Positions 1 to 8,807 of a DNA stretch of 64,000 nt are shown here, piece after piece. Position 1 is the first letter of the stretch. Every line of letters starts with the position of its first letter. The stretch covers positions 1 through 64,000 of the forward strand of contig NZ_VYPZ01000013.1 in NCBI RefSeq assembly GCF_008710155.1. Direction: 5' to 3'. The position numbers were made by a program, and so were the translations under genes. The notes under the pieces are model-generated. The model searched no databases, had not been told where the DNA came from, and saw only the letters and a program-made list of their open reading frames with translations. This DNA is from Sphingobium limneticum (GTDB taxonomy: Bacteria > Pseudomonadota > Alphaproteobacteria > Sphingomonadales > Sphingomonadaceae).

Positions 1-374
1 AGCGTCTCAGGTTTAAGCGATAATCCCATCATCACGTTGCCTGCCATGGCAGCATGATCAATCCGGCTTAGCCGGAGGTCGCTGTGGCTATCCCAGCGAA
101 CCTACACCACGCTGTGGGACACGATCCGGTGCCGCAGTGATTGAACGCTCGCCTGGCTGATTATTGATCAACTGGCGAGGGCCGCAACCAGCTTAGAAGG
201 GCAATTTTGTCTTCCCAGAGGGGGCGGGCACAAAAGCGATCGGTTCGGGTATTACGGATATTGCCCTCCCGCGCGCCCTTTAAGGGAAGAGCGGCGCTTC
301 GCCTCGGTGGATCTCATCGGATCGAGAAAAGCGCGTTTGCGTCAGTTTCACGATTGCTCAGGAGGGGCTTCGAA
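1..374. other. No gene recognised (left edge)
   Basis: I see no convincing coding frame, RNA gene or terminator here. The last part holds the Shine-Dalgarno-like AGGAGGGG that serves the multicopper oxidase start at 375. An open frame extends upstream to 207, but its translation has no family resemblance before the Tat-type signal peptide. Confidence 0.5.
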
Positions 375-1841
375 ATGACTTTTCTGAGCCGGCGAACTGT
401 CTTGGCGGGCGGAGGCCTCCTGCTGGGGGCGGCATGCACGCGCAGATTTGCGACGCCGGACCAAGCAGGCACGCTGCCCATTCCTCGCCTGTTAGATGCA
501 CGCGACCATGGGCAGAGAATTGGACTGAGGGCGCAGGAAGGGGAAACCACTTTCTTCCCAGGGCGGCGGAGCGCCACCATGGGATACAACGGAAGCTATC
601 TCGGCCCGACTCTGCGGGTACATCGCGGGGACGACGTGACGGTGACTGTCAGCAACAATCTGTCTGCTGATACCACGGTTCACTGGCACGGGCTGCTCGT
701 ACCGGGAGAGCTGGACGGCAGCCCCCACCAGACCATTAGTCCAGGCGAGACTTGGCGTCCGACGCTGCCGATCCGTCAGCCGGCGGCCACTCTCTTTTAT
801 CATTCGCATGCACATGGCCGAACGGCGGAGCAGGTCTATGCAGGCCTAGCGGGATTGCTCTTCGTCACCGACGAGGAAGAGCAAGGTCTCGGTTTGCCTT
901 CGGATTACGGCGTCGACGATCTACCAATCTTGATCCAGGATCGGCAGTTCGTGGATGGCCGTCTGGTGTTACCGGCGGGCATGATGGTGGCGCTGGACGG
1001 GAGGCGGGGCAACGTTATTCTCGTAAACGGCGCGTACAACCCGCGAGCAGACGTTCCCAGAAGCTTAGTGCGGCTGCGGCTTGTAAATGGTTAGAATGCC
1101 CGGACTTACGATCTTTCGTTCAGCGACGGACGAGCCTTTTATTGGATCGGCACCGAGGGCGGCCTTTTGGAAAAGTCCGTCGAATTGCAGTCCCTCACTC
1201 TGGCCTCCGGTCAGCGGGCTGAGATCTTGGTGGACTTCAGCGATGGCAAACCGGTCTCGTTGGTATCGGCTCCGGACCAAAGCACCCTCAGGGTGCATGG
1301 CATGGGCATGATGCATCGGCACGAGGCTAGCGAAAACAACGCAGGGAATGAAACTGTCCTCACATTTTCACCGCGCTTGGCATCGAGTAAGCGAGGTAGC
1401 ACCACGCTTCCGCTCCTCCTGGCGTCCCGCGCGGTGCCAGATCCGGCGACGGTCGTCGCACGGCGACGTCTGGTGCTCAACATGAGGCTGGGAGGTATGA
1501 TGGATAGCGACGAAGAGCCGCTAACGATCAACCACAGGCGATTCGATATTGATCGCATCGATGAGGAAGTCGAGCTTGGCGCCGTCGAGATATGGAAAGT
1601 CTCCGGGCAGAAAATGGCCCATCCCTTCCACATTCATGGAGTGCACTTCGACGTGCTACGTCGCGATGGCGAGGAACCAGATCTTCTTGATCAGGGGCCA
1701 CGTGACACCATCGTCGTGGACGAACCGGTCGAGTTATTAATCCGCTTCGACCAGCCTGCTTCAAAAGCGCCCTTCCTGTTCCATTGCCATATCCTGGAGC
1801 ACGAGGACGAAGGCATGATGGGTCAGTTTTCCGTGACGTAG
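375..1841 (+). pseudogene. Multicopper oxidase (CueO/CopA-like), interrupted by an in-frame TAG
   Basis: Periplasmic multicopper oxidase, expected to oxidise Cu(I) as part of copper tolerance. The start at 375 has AGGAGGGG 7 nt upstream and a Tat-type signal (SRRTVLAGG). All four copper motifs are visible: HWHG and HSHAHG in the first domain, HPFHIH and HCHILEH near the C terminus. A TAG at 1092-1094 (codon 240) interrupts the frame right after RLRLVNG. The same frame then continues with recognisable family sequence (NARTYDLSFSDGRAFYWIG), so this is one nonsense change and not a frameshift. Full length would be 488 residues, normal for the family. Without readthrough both products lack a complete set of copper ligands. 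A separate downstream restart at 1167 is possible but would give only the C-terminal part. Confidence 0.85.
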
Positions 1842-1984
1842 TGGGAACAACTCAAGAAGCGAAATCCTGCATATGCCAATAAGGGGGCAATGCTCGACGT
1901 GTGACTTCGAACTCCGCTCTCGTTTTTGTTCCCTTTTCGGGCTTGGGCCAGAACGTTTCGCACATCTCGATCGAAGGCATTCGA

Positions 1985-2431
1985 TCATCCCGGACACTTG
2001 TGCATCACATGACGAACCCTGCGGTTCGTCACGGCCACCAGGCGCCGCGGGCCGCGCTCTATAATGACCATACGCTTGTCGGGCCGTCCCGCGGCCGCTG
2101 TCAGTACTCGCGGCAATGAGTAATAGATGGTATCGCCGCGTTCATACCACTTTCCTCCGCCAAGCGGCGTCTGGTCAGGCAATCGGATTTCGCTGTAAGA
2201 TCCGTTGCGATTAAGAACCCAGGCCATCCCCGACTTACAGCCGGATCGGCCATCAAATGACCAGACACCCGCGAGCTTGGTGGTCGAGGTATCTTCCCCT
2301 GCGGGAACGACCCTGGCCGGCGAAGGTAGCGTTGGCACAGTGAGCGCGGCGAAAATCGCCCAGATGGAACACGACCACCGTGTGAAAGTGAGCAGCCGGC
2401 ATCGATATAACCCGTTAAGCGCGATCGTCAT
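1985..2431 (-). CDS. Secreted hypothetical protein, 148 aa
   Basis: Not recognised. The first about 45 residues contain a positively charged start and a hydrophobic stretch (SIWAIFAALTVPTL) that fits a signal peptide or anchor. The rest is a small domain beginning LAGVWSFDGRSGC, with a second Cys near the C terminus (HKCPG), so one disulfide is possible. The start has an AGGG-type Shine-Dalgarno sequence about 6 nt upstream. Position between the multicopper oxidase and the IS element gives no functional clue beyond the metal cargo context. Confidence 0.55.
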   Translation of the reverse strand: MTIALNGLYRCRLLTFTRWSCSIWAIFAALTVPTLPSPARVVPAGEDTSTTKLAGVWSFDGRSGCKSGMAWVLNRNGSYSEIRLPDQTPLGGGKWYERGDTIYYSLPRVLTAAAGRPDKRMVIIERGPRRLVAVTNRRVRHVMHKCPG

Positions 2432-3081
2432 ACTGTTCCCTTCCGATCCACACTCACTCCGCTGCGAGCTTCGTTGGTTGCCCTGGGCAGACTATGCCGA
2501 CCATCTGCCGGTGGTAATGCGTATTTGTCGCTAGACAGAAGAGACGCCTGCGATGGCATCTGATCGCAGATCGCCCAGGACAAGGCAGCCGGCGCAGAAC
2601 TTGGGATGACGGTGATCGTCTCATGCGCAGTGCAAGCGAGCAACCACATGAGCGGTAACGGGGGTGACGAGTTCGCTTCCGGACGAGGAAAAGGTGACCA
2701 GGTGACCTTCATTCTATCCCGACATGTTGGTTTGGACGCTCAAGCCGGGTGCCGAGGCGGAGGCATATAGGCCCGCCCGATGTACTAATCGCAAGCGACC
2801 GGTTTTCGGTTCTGATGCTCTTGCGCCCCAGTCAACCGACCGATCGCCATTCGTATATATCACAATTTCGCGGGTCGTTCGCCCCAGATAGGGTCAGAGC
2901 AGGTTCGAGTCGTGGAGGGGACGCCAGGCCGAAATGCCGGTTGTTCCCGCTGTCCTAGCCGCCACGAATTCGATGGAGATCCAAGGCAAGAGGAGCATTT
3001 GATGTCAGCCGCTTCAGCATTTCCAGCTCTGGCGCAGGCGTCCCCCCGACTGTCAACGGCGGTCGGATTTTAGGCCAGCAT
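2432..3081. other. Intergenic region between the secreted protein and the IS21 element
   Basis: No confident gene. A minus-strand frame at 2428-2712 overlaps the next start codon by ATGA, which would fit coupling. However, its translation has low complexity of hydrophobic residues and no family resemblance, so I leave it uncalled. The right part borders the left inverted repeat of the insertion sequence. Confidence 0.4.
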
Positions 3082-3105
3082 GGCGGAGTAAAAGCAGGCC
3101 AGTGA
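3082..3105. repeat. Left inverted repeat of the IS21-family element
   Basis: Begins GGCGGAGTAAAA, identical to the inverted copy at the other end; the following 12 bases match at roughly seven positions. Confidence 0.7.
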
Positions 3106-3119
3106 ATGTGGCGCGGATG

Positions 3120-3155
3120 ATATGCAAAGGGCCCCGATCGGGGCCCTTTGCATAT
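3120..3155. terminator. 36-bp perfect palindrome downstream of istB
   Basis: A perfect inverted repeat centred at 3137/3138 with arms ATATGCAAAGGGCCCCGA and its complement. It lies 18 bp after the istB stop, inside the IS left end. It would fold into a very stable hairpin, so a terminator or transcription shield for the element is the simplest reading. Binding by a dimeric protein is an alternative. Confidence 0.6.
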
Positions 3156-3172
3156 TGGCCGTTTTCGGCATT

Positions 3173-4003
3173 TCAGTCGGGCGTGGTGGCCTGGTTTTGG
3201 TCCGCCCCGGCGGTGCGGCGGCGGCGGGCAGACTGCTTGAGCCGGTAGCTGTCGCCATTCATGGCCAGGATGCTGACGTGGTGGGTAAGGCGATCAAGGA
3301 GCGCGCCAGTCAGCCGCTCAGAGCCCAGGACCTGGGTCCAGTCCTCGAAGGGTAGATTTGAGGTCACGATCGTGGAGCCGCGCTCGTAGCGCTGGGAGAA
3401 GGTTTCGAACAGCAGTTCGGCCCCCGTCGGCGAGAGCGGGACATAGCCCAGTTCATCGACAATCAGCAGTTTTACGGCGGCAAGTTCGCGCTGCATCCTC
3501 AGGAGCCGCTTTTCATCGCGGGCCTCCATCAACTGGTTCACCAGGGCGGCAGCGGTGGTGAACAGGACGCTGAAGCCCTTCTGGCAGACGGCCAAGCCCA
3601 GGGCGAGCGCTACATGGGTTTTGCCTGTCCCGCTGTTGCCCAGCGCGATGATGTTTTCCCGCCGCAGGATATACTCGCAACGCGCCAGTTCGAGCACGAG
3701 CATCTTGTTGAGGCTGGGGATGGCCGTGAAGTCGAAGGTGTCCAGGCTCTTGACCGCCGGGAACCGGGCGGCGCGGATACGGCGCTCCACCGTGCGCCGC
3801 TCCCGGTCGATGAGTTCCAGCTCGATAAGGCGCAGAAGATAGCGGGTATGATCCACGCCATCGCGCGCACATTCCCGGGCCAGCTTCTCATACTCGCGCA
3901 GCACGGTGGGCAATTTGAGCTGCTTGAGATGATGCGCCAGCAGCACCTGCGGCGTGCCCGCCGTCGTGCCGATGGGCATCTTGTCATCCCCCGCCCGGCT
4001 CAT
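3173..4003 (-). CDS. istB: IstB-like ATP-binding protein of the IS21 element
   Basis: AAA+ ATPase that assembles on target DNA and activates the IstA transposase. In the 276-residue product the Walker A motif GNSGTGKT is at about 122-129. The Walker B region LLIVDELGYVPLSP follows about 60 residues later, and the TSNLPFEDW segment is typical of IstB/DnaC-like helpers. It overlaps the istA stop by 4 nt (ATGA), the usual coupled arrangement. The C-terminal tail is Arg-rich. Length is within the family's normal range and no damage is visible. Confidence 0.93.
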   Translation of the reverse strand: MSRAGDDKMPIGTTAGTPQVLLAHHLKQLKLPTVLREYEKLARECARDGVDHTRYLLRLIELELIDRERRTVERRIRAARFPAVKSLDTFDFTAIPSLNKMLVLELARCEYILRRENIIALGNSGTGKTHVALALGLAVCQKGFSVLFTTAAALVNQLMEARDEKRLLRMQRELAAVKLLIVDELGYVPLSPTGAELLFETFSQRYERGSTIVTSNLPFEDWTQVLGSERLTGALLDRLTHHVSILAMNGDSYRLKQSARRRRTAGADQNQATTPD

Positions 4004-5499
4004 GCAGCGATCCCCGGCAGCAGGCTGGCATAGTCGGCAGCGCGTGTGGTCTTGACCTCCATCCTGGGCAGGTGCGGATACGCTTCCAGGTCGAGCCGGG
4101 CGGGTCTACGCTCGATCCGCGCCAGTGCGATCTGCTTGACCGCATCGAAGCCGATAGCCCCGATGTGGATGGCCTCTTTCACCGCGAAGGTCACCACCTC
4201 CATCGGCATTGCCTCAAGCAGGCGCAGGACCTGAATGAACTCGCGCTTCCCCTTGTTGCCCATCCGCACCTCAAGGAGATGCCGCAGGTGCTGGAAGTCC
4301 TCCGGCAGGGTCCAGTCCTGAAGCGCGGCGGCCTGATCGAGCGCGCCTGGCTTGGTCTCGATCAGCGCTAGATAATGCAGCGGGTTTGCCACAAACATGG
4401 CCTCGCCATAACAGCGCGGATGACGGGCAATCTCCTCGCCCCCGCACAGGATGACAACCCGGTCGACGAAGCCCTTCACTACAACGTCCTGGAAGCCATA
4501 GCAGGTCGGCACCGAGTAATCGTTGGTGCGGTAGCGCACGAGCGCGGTCGAGGAGACGCGTGCCCCCTTGGTCTCGCATGGTTCGAACGTGCCGGCGGGC
4601 AGCGGGCGCAAAGCCGCCAGATCTGCCGCCAGGCGCTCCCCGATCGTCTCGGTGTGGCGCCCGGCTCGCTCTTCCTGCCGGGCCCGGCACCGCCGTTCCA
4701 GCTCTGCGTTGAAGTCGTCATAGGTCGCCGCGCGCGGGATCGGCACCATGAAGTGCGAGCGCGCATACTTCACCAGCCCTTCGACCTTCCCCTTGTCGTT
4801 GCCCTTGCCTGGGCGGCCAAAGCGATCGGCAAACAGGTGGTGGCTGACCAGCCCCGTGAAGGCCTGGGTCCGCTCACGCTTGCCATCCCCGCAGATTTTG
4901 GCGACCGCGATCTTGGTATTGTCGTACAGGATCGAGAGCGGCACCCCGCCAAAGAAGGCGAACGCGCAAACATGTCCGTCCAGAAAGGCTTCCGTCGTCT
5001 CGGCAGGATAGGCCTTCACAAAACAGGCATCCGACTGCGGAAGGTCCATGCAGAAGAAATGCACCTTCTGCCGCACTCCACCGATCACGCCCACCGCTTC
5101 GCCAAAGTCCACCTGAGCGTGCCCTGGCGGATGCGCCAGCGGCACGAAGGTCTCGCGGCTGCGCACACGGCTCTGCCGCACGTAATCCTTCACCACCGTA
5201 TAGCCACCGCCGTAGCCATGTTCATCGCGCAACCGCTCAAAAATCCGCTTGGCCGTATGCCGCTGCTTGACCGGCGCGACGTAATCCTCAGCCAGTATCC
5301 GGTCGATCACCGGCAGCAACAATCCTAGCTTCGGCTTGGCGACAGGCTTGGAGCGCGTGTAGCCAGGCGGCAGCGAGAAACGGCACATCTTCGCGATCGT
5401 CTCTCGGCTCAGGCCGAAAACCTTCGCTGCCTCCCGCTGGCTGTTCCCTTCAACAAACACAAAGCGGCGTACCGCTGCATAGCTCTCCACGGCAAACAT
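4000..5499 (-). CDS. istA: IstA transposase of the IS21 element
   Basis: DDE transposase. I chose the ATG at 5499 (MFAVESYAAVRR) over an upstream TTG because the family starts this way and a GGAG lies upstream. An N-terminal helix-turn-helix (SQREAAKVFGLSRETI) precedes the catalytic core. Likely catalytic carboxylates are D131 in QVDFGEA, D193 in LYDNTKIAV and E240 in GKVEGLVKYAR. At 499 residues it is full length, so with istB the element is probably still active. Confidence 0.92.
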   Translation of the reverse strand: MFAVESYAAVRRFVFVEGNSQREAAKVFGLSRETIAKMCRFSLPPGYTRSKPVAKPKLGLLLPVIDRILAEDYVAPVKQRHTAKRIFERLRDEHGYGGGYTVVKDYVRQSRVRSRETFVPLAHPPGHAQVDFGEAVGVIGGVRQKVHFFCMDLPQSDACFVKAYPAETTEAFLDGHVCAFAFFGGVPLSILYDNTKIAVAKICGDGKRERTQAFTGLVSHHLFADRFGRPGKGNDKGKVEGLVKYARSHFMVPIPRAATYDDFNAELERRCRARQEERAGRHTETIGERLAADLAALRPLPAGTFEPCETKGARVSSTALVRYRTNDYSVPTCYGFQDVVVKGFVDRVVILCGGEEIARHPRCYGEAMFVANPLHYLALIETKPGALDQAAALQDWTLPEDFQHLRHLLEVRMGNKGKREFIQVLRLLEAMPMEVVTFAVKEAIHIGAIGFDAVKQIALARIERRPARLDLEAYPHLPRMEVKTTRAADYASLLPGIAA

Positions 5500-5528
5500 C
5501 CCCGGCCGCTCCAAAAAGAGCAACCTTA

Positions 5529-5552
5529 CCAATGGCTGGTTTTTACTCCGCC
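5529..5552. repeat. Right inverted repeat of the IS21-family element
   Basis: TTTTACTCCGCC at 5541-5552 is the complement of the left repeat core. The istA start codon lies just inside. Confidence 0.7.
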
Positions 5553-5556
5553 GCGC

Positions 5557-6576
5557 TCAGCAATTTGCCGGCGCTCCATTGGCCTGGTTTGTCACCGCCC
5601 TGCACACTGGCTGGACGGCGCTTGGCGGAAATGGTGCAACCGAACTAGCATTGATCTCGCAAAGCGCATAGGAGCCATCGCTGATGGCTTCACCAGGGCG
5701 AAATAGGAAGTCGGCGTCCCAAAGAAGCGGAAGATCGTGGTCGGCGATCGACAGCAACCTTTGCATCTCTGGAATCCAGCGATCCTCCATCGCTTTCCGT
5801 AAGGCTGCGAAGCGCGTCACCTCCGGTCCGAACATGGCGCGGCCCATCGGCTGTGGGGTTGACGACGTTGTATCAATGGCCGTTGGCGTCATCAGCGCAG
5901 TGATCAGGTTGTGCCCAAAGCCAACCACTCGGTGCCCGCACACGTAGCAGCGGACCATGCCCTCGGACGACTGCGGCTGATAAGCCTGATCGATCAGCAC
6001 GCCGCCGTCGTTTAGAAACGGCACCCACCTTTCCAAGCACTCGGCTAGGCTGATGCGCTCCGATTTGCTTCCTTGGCGGGCCTCTTGAACTTTCACCGAC
6101 GTTTTCAAAGCCGGAGCGTTTCCCGCTTCGTCTAGTTGGACACGCCATACATTCCTGCCGCCGTTGCCGTAGTTCGGCTTCAGCACGCGCGGGCCTGCGG
6201 CAAGATGTTCGGGGAAACGAGCGCGAAGGCCTTCAGCGTCCACGTATCGATCGACATCGCTGCCCCATTCCATGGATCGCGTTGTGTAGAGCACTTCCTT
6301 GACGCCGATTTTGGCGATCACGTCAGGATGCGCGCTGACGACAACGCCGCACCCCGCGACTTCGCGCAGCATTGGATCGAGCTGCGAGCGGTCGCCTGAA
6401 ATGTCCAACGGATTCACCCAGACCAGCGCTGCGTCGCACGACAGCAGCTCGTCCCGAATCTCGCGAACCGCCTCGTCCCTGTACAGTACAGGCCACTGCC
6501 GGGCTTCATGAAAGCGATGCGTCCACTCGGCTGCTTGCCCACGCCAAAGAAGAGCGATGTTCGGGCCGGATGTCAT
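5557..6576 (-). CDS. ATP-grasp protein (Cj0069-like), last gene of the chromate operon
   Basis: 339-residue protein resembling the uncharacterised Cj0069-like ATP-grasp family. Supporting stretches are the nucleotide-binding region VLKPNYGNGGRNVW, followed by DADFLF and CEINASSVAPFPPSA, typical of the metal/ATP carboxylate end of ATP-grasp ligases. The ATG at 6576 has GGGGAG about 8 nt upstream. It follows the superoxide dismutase on the same strand after 88 nt, so it is probably part of the chr operon. The stop codon lies only 4 bp from the IS21 inverted repeat, so the natural last residues may be missing. Substrate unknown; a peptide or amino-acid ligase acting under oxidative stress is possible. 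Confidence 0.7.
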   Translation of the reverse strand: MTSGPNIALLWRGQAAEWTHRFHEARQWPVLYRDEAVREIRDELLSCDAALVWVNPLDISGDRSQLDPMLREVAGCGVVVSAHPDVIAKIGVKEVLYTTRSMEWGSDVDRYVDAEGLRARFPEHLAAGPRVLKPNYGNGGRNVWRVQLDEAGNAPALKTSVKVQEARQGSKSERISLAECLERWVPFLNDGGVLIDQAYQPQSSEGMVRCYVCGHRVVGFGHNLITALMTPTAIDTTSSTPQPMGRAMFGPEVTRFAALRKAMEDRWIPEMQRLLSIADHDLPLLWDADFLFRPGEAISDGSYALCEINASSVAPFPPSAVQPVCRAVTNQANGAPANC

Positions 6577-6664
6577 TGTTGCATCTCCCCATCGGACCTG
6601 TCCCCTTTGTGGTCGCGAACTCAGGTGTCGCGCAGCAGTGGGTGTTAAGCCACGGCGGTCGGGT

Positions 6665-7396
6665 TCAGCCGCCGCCGCGCAAAGCCGCGGCATAGCGCCG
6701 GTCGACCACTTCCCAGTCGATGTTGCGGAAGAAGGCGTCGACATATTTGGCGGCGGCGGTGCCGTAATCCATGTGGAAACTGTGCTCGTACATATCGAGC
6801 GCGAGCAGCGGCACGCCGGCAATCGCACCGTGCATATGATCCCACGCCCAATGGTTGTGCAGCGAGCGCGTGTGGAGATTGTAGACGAGCACGCACCAGC
6901 CCGATCCGCCGGCAAGGCTCATCCCGGCACGGCGGAAGTCGGCTTCCCAGCGGTCGAACGAGCCGAACGCCGCGCCCAGCGCGTCGCGGATGGAACCGGC
7001 TGCCTGGCCGTTGCCGCCGAGCCCGTCGAAATAGACCTCATGGAGCACGACCGAGCCGGTGCGGTGCAGCTCCTCGCGCTTCAATCCGCCATAGACCACC
7101 GGCGGCAGGTCCGTGTCAGCGAGCGCGGCGGCAAGTCGTGTCTCGATCATATTCAGGGCCTTGACCGAGCCCGCATAATTGTTCTCGTGGTGCGATGTGA
7201 TCAGCCTTTCGGAGAGGCCGTGAAGCCTGGCGGGATTGAACCTGAGCGGCTTGACCTGATGATTTCCGGCAAAGGCGGGGACAGCCGCCGGCGCTGCGGC
7301 CGGCGTCTGCGCAGAGGCTTCGTTGATAGTCATGGCGGCGGCTCCGATGCCAAGAGTTGCGATTGCACTGCGTCGGGAAAGATGGTCGATCGTCAC
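6665..7396 (-). CDS. chrC: Secreted Fe/Mn superoxide dismutase (chrC position)
   Basis: Fe/Mn-type superoxide dismutase of 243 residues with a Tat-like leader (SRRSAIATLGIGAA), so probably periplasmic. Expected metal ligands are visible: His in ITSHHENNYAGS, His in VVLHEVYF, and Asp and His in ALDMYEHSFHMDYG. It is third in chrB-chrA-chrC order, 11 nt after chrA, matching the chrBAC arrangement described for transposon-borne chromate resistance, where chrC is a superoxide dismutase that handles radicals made during Cr(VI) reduction. The chrF gene of that system is not seen; the ATP-grasp gene occupies the next position. Confidence 0.88.
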   Translation of the reverse strand: MTIDHLSRRSAIATLGIGAAAMTINEASAQTPAAAPAAVPAFAGNHQVKPLRFNPARLHGLSERLITSHHENNYAGSVKALNMIETRLAAALADTDLPPVVYGGLKREELHRTGSVVLHEVYFDGLGGNGQAAGSIRDALGAAFGSFDRWEADFRRAGMSLAGGSGWCVLVYNLHTRSLHNHWAWDHMHGAIAGVPLLALDMYEHSFHMDYGTAAAKYVDAFFRNIDWEVVDRRYAAALRGGG

Positions 7397-7407
7397 GCGT
7401 CACTCCT

Positions 7408-8805
7408 TCAGATGATCATTACATATGCGGCCCCGAGGACCGAGCAGACGCCGAGCACCGGCAGCATGCCGGCCTTGAACCGGAACATGGCGAGTATCGC
7501 ACCCACCGCGAGCGCCAGCGCCGGCCAGTTGACGGACGTTAGGACTGGGAGATCGATGGTGCCGGCTGCGAACGGCACTTCGCGGACTTGCTCGAACAGA
7601 GTGTGGATACCAAACCAGACCGCCAGATTGAGGATCACGCCGACCACTGCGGCGGTGATCGCCGAAAGCGCGGCCGACAATGCGCGGTTGCCGCGCAGCC
7701 GCTCGATGAATGGCGCGCCGGCGAAGATCCACAGGAAGCATGGCAGGAAGGTAACCCAGGTGGTGAGGATTGCGCCGAAGGTCGCGGCGACGAGCGGCGG
7801 CAGCCCGGTCGCTTCGCGGAAGGCCGCGAGGAAGCCGACGAACTGCGTCACCATGATCAGCGGCCCGGGCGTGGTCTCGGCCATGCCGAGCCCGTCGAGC
7901 ATCTCGCCGGGCTGGAGCCAGCCATAGGTCTCGACTGCCTCCTGCGCGACATAGGCGAGCACCGCATAGGCGCCGCCGAAGGTCACCACCGCCATCTGGC
8001 TGAAGAAGGTGGCGATGCGGCTGAACACGTCGTCGGGGCCGAACGCGAACAGCAGCGCTGCGACCGGCCCGAGCCAGAGCAGCAGCAGGACGCCGGAGAT
8101 GCGCAGCGACCAAGAGAGGTTCGGCCGGGCATGGTCGGGAAGGCCCTCGCCAAGAGCGGTGTCGCGGTCGTGGATTATCTCAGCGCCGGCGGGACCATGT
8201 CCGCCGCCGCCCTTGAATGCGGCGTAACCAGCGCGGCCACTGAAGAAGCCGATCAGCGCGGCGGCAAGCACGATCAGCGGGAAGGGCACGTCGAGCACGA
8301 AGATCGCGACGAACGCCAGCGCGGCAAAACCGCGCATGACGTTGTTCTTCAAGGCACGCGAACCCACCCGGACCACCGCCTGTAGCACCACCGCCAGCAC
8401 GGCGGCCTTCAATCCGAAGAACAATCCCTCGACCAGCGGCACTTCGCCGAGCAGCACATAGACATAGCTGAGCCCTAAAATCGCGAGGAAGCCGGGCAGC
8501 ACGAATAGCGCGCCCGCGACCAGGCCGCCCTTGGTCTTATGGAGCAACCAGCCAATATAGACAGCTAGCTGTTGCGCTTCAGGGCCGGGCAGCAGCATGC
8601 AATAGTTGAGCGCGTGGAGGAACCGCTCCTCGCCGATCCAGCGCTTCTCCTCGACCAGGATGCGATGCATCACCGCTATCTGGCCCGCCGGTCCGCCGAA
8701 GCTGAGCAGCGCGACCCTGATCCAGACGCGCACCGCCTCGCCAAAGCTGATGCCGTGCTCGTGCAGCGTCTCGACTGCGATTTCAGCGCGTGCGCTGGCC
8801 TCCAT
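7408..8805 (-). CDS. chrA: Chromate transporter ChrA
   Basis: Inner-membrane CHR-family transporter that exports chromate. The 465-residue length fits the long-chain, two-domain form with repeated N- and C-terminal halves. Family landmarks include FGGPAGQIAVMH near the start and FGGAYAVLAYV with PGPLIMVTQFVGF in the second half. Many hydrophobic segments run through both halves, with a charged cytoplasmic linker (about 195-245) between them. It starts 3 bp after chrB ends, indicating cotranscription. Confidence 0.93.
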   Translation of the reverse strand: MEASARAEIAVETLHEHGISFGEAVRVWIRVALLSFGGPAGQIAVMHRILVEEKRWIGEERFLHALNYCMLLPGPEAQQLAVYIGWLLHKTKGGLVAGALFVLPGFLAILGLSYVYVLLGEVPLVEGLFFGLKAAVLAVVLQAVVRVGSRALKNNVMRGFAALAFVAIFVLDVPFPLIVLAAALIGFFSGRAGYAAFKGGGGHGPAGAEIIHDRDTALGEGLPDHARPNLSWSLRISGVLLLLWLGPVAALLFAFGPDDVFSRIATFFSQMAVVTFGGAYAVLAYVAQEAVETYGWLQPGEMLDGLGMAETTPGPLIMVTQFVGFLAAFREATGLPPLVAATFGAILTTWVTFLPCFLWIFAGAPFIERLRGNRALSAALSAITAAVVGVILNLAVWFGIHTLFEQVREVPFAAGTIDLPVLTSVNWPALALAVGAILAMFRFKAGMLPVLGVCSVLGAAYVMII

Positions 8806-8807
8806 CT

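Larger units (their letters stand above)
3082..5552 (-). mobile_element. IS21-family insertion sequence (istA-istB)
   Basis: A complete-looking IS21-type element: istA (DDE transposase) and istB (AAA+ helper), overlapping by ATGA on the minus strand. The ends share an imperfect inverted repeat, with GGCGGAGTAAAA at 3082-3093 matching the complement of 5541-5552. About seven of the next twelve bases also match. The outermost tips and the target duplication could not be fixed by eye, so the limits may be off by several bases. The element sits 4 bp past the stop codon of the ATP-grasp gene and may have replaced its original 3' end. Confidence 0.85.

Noticed and set aside
2428-2712. Minus-strand frame of 94 codons overlapping the next start
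   Set aside because: ATGA overlap is suggestive, but no family resemblance or ribosome site was found; left uncalled.
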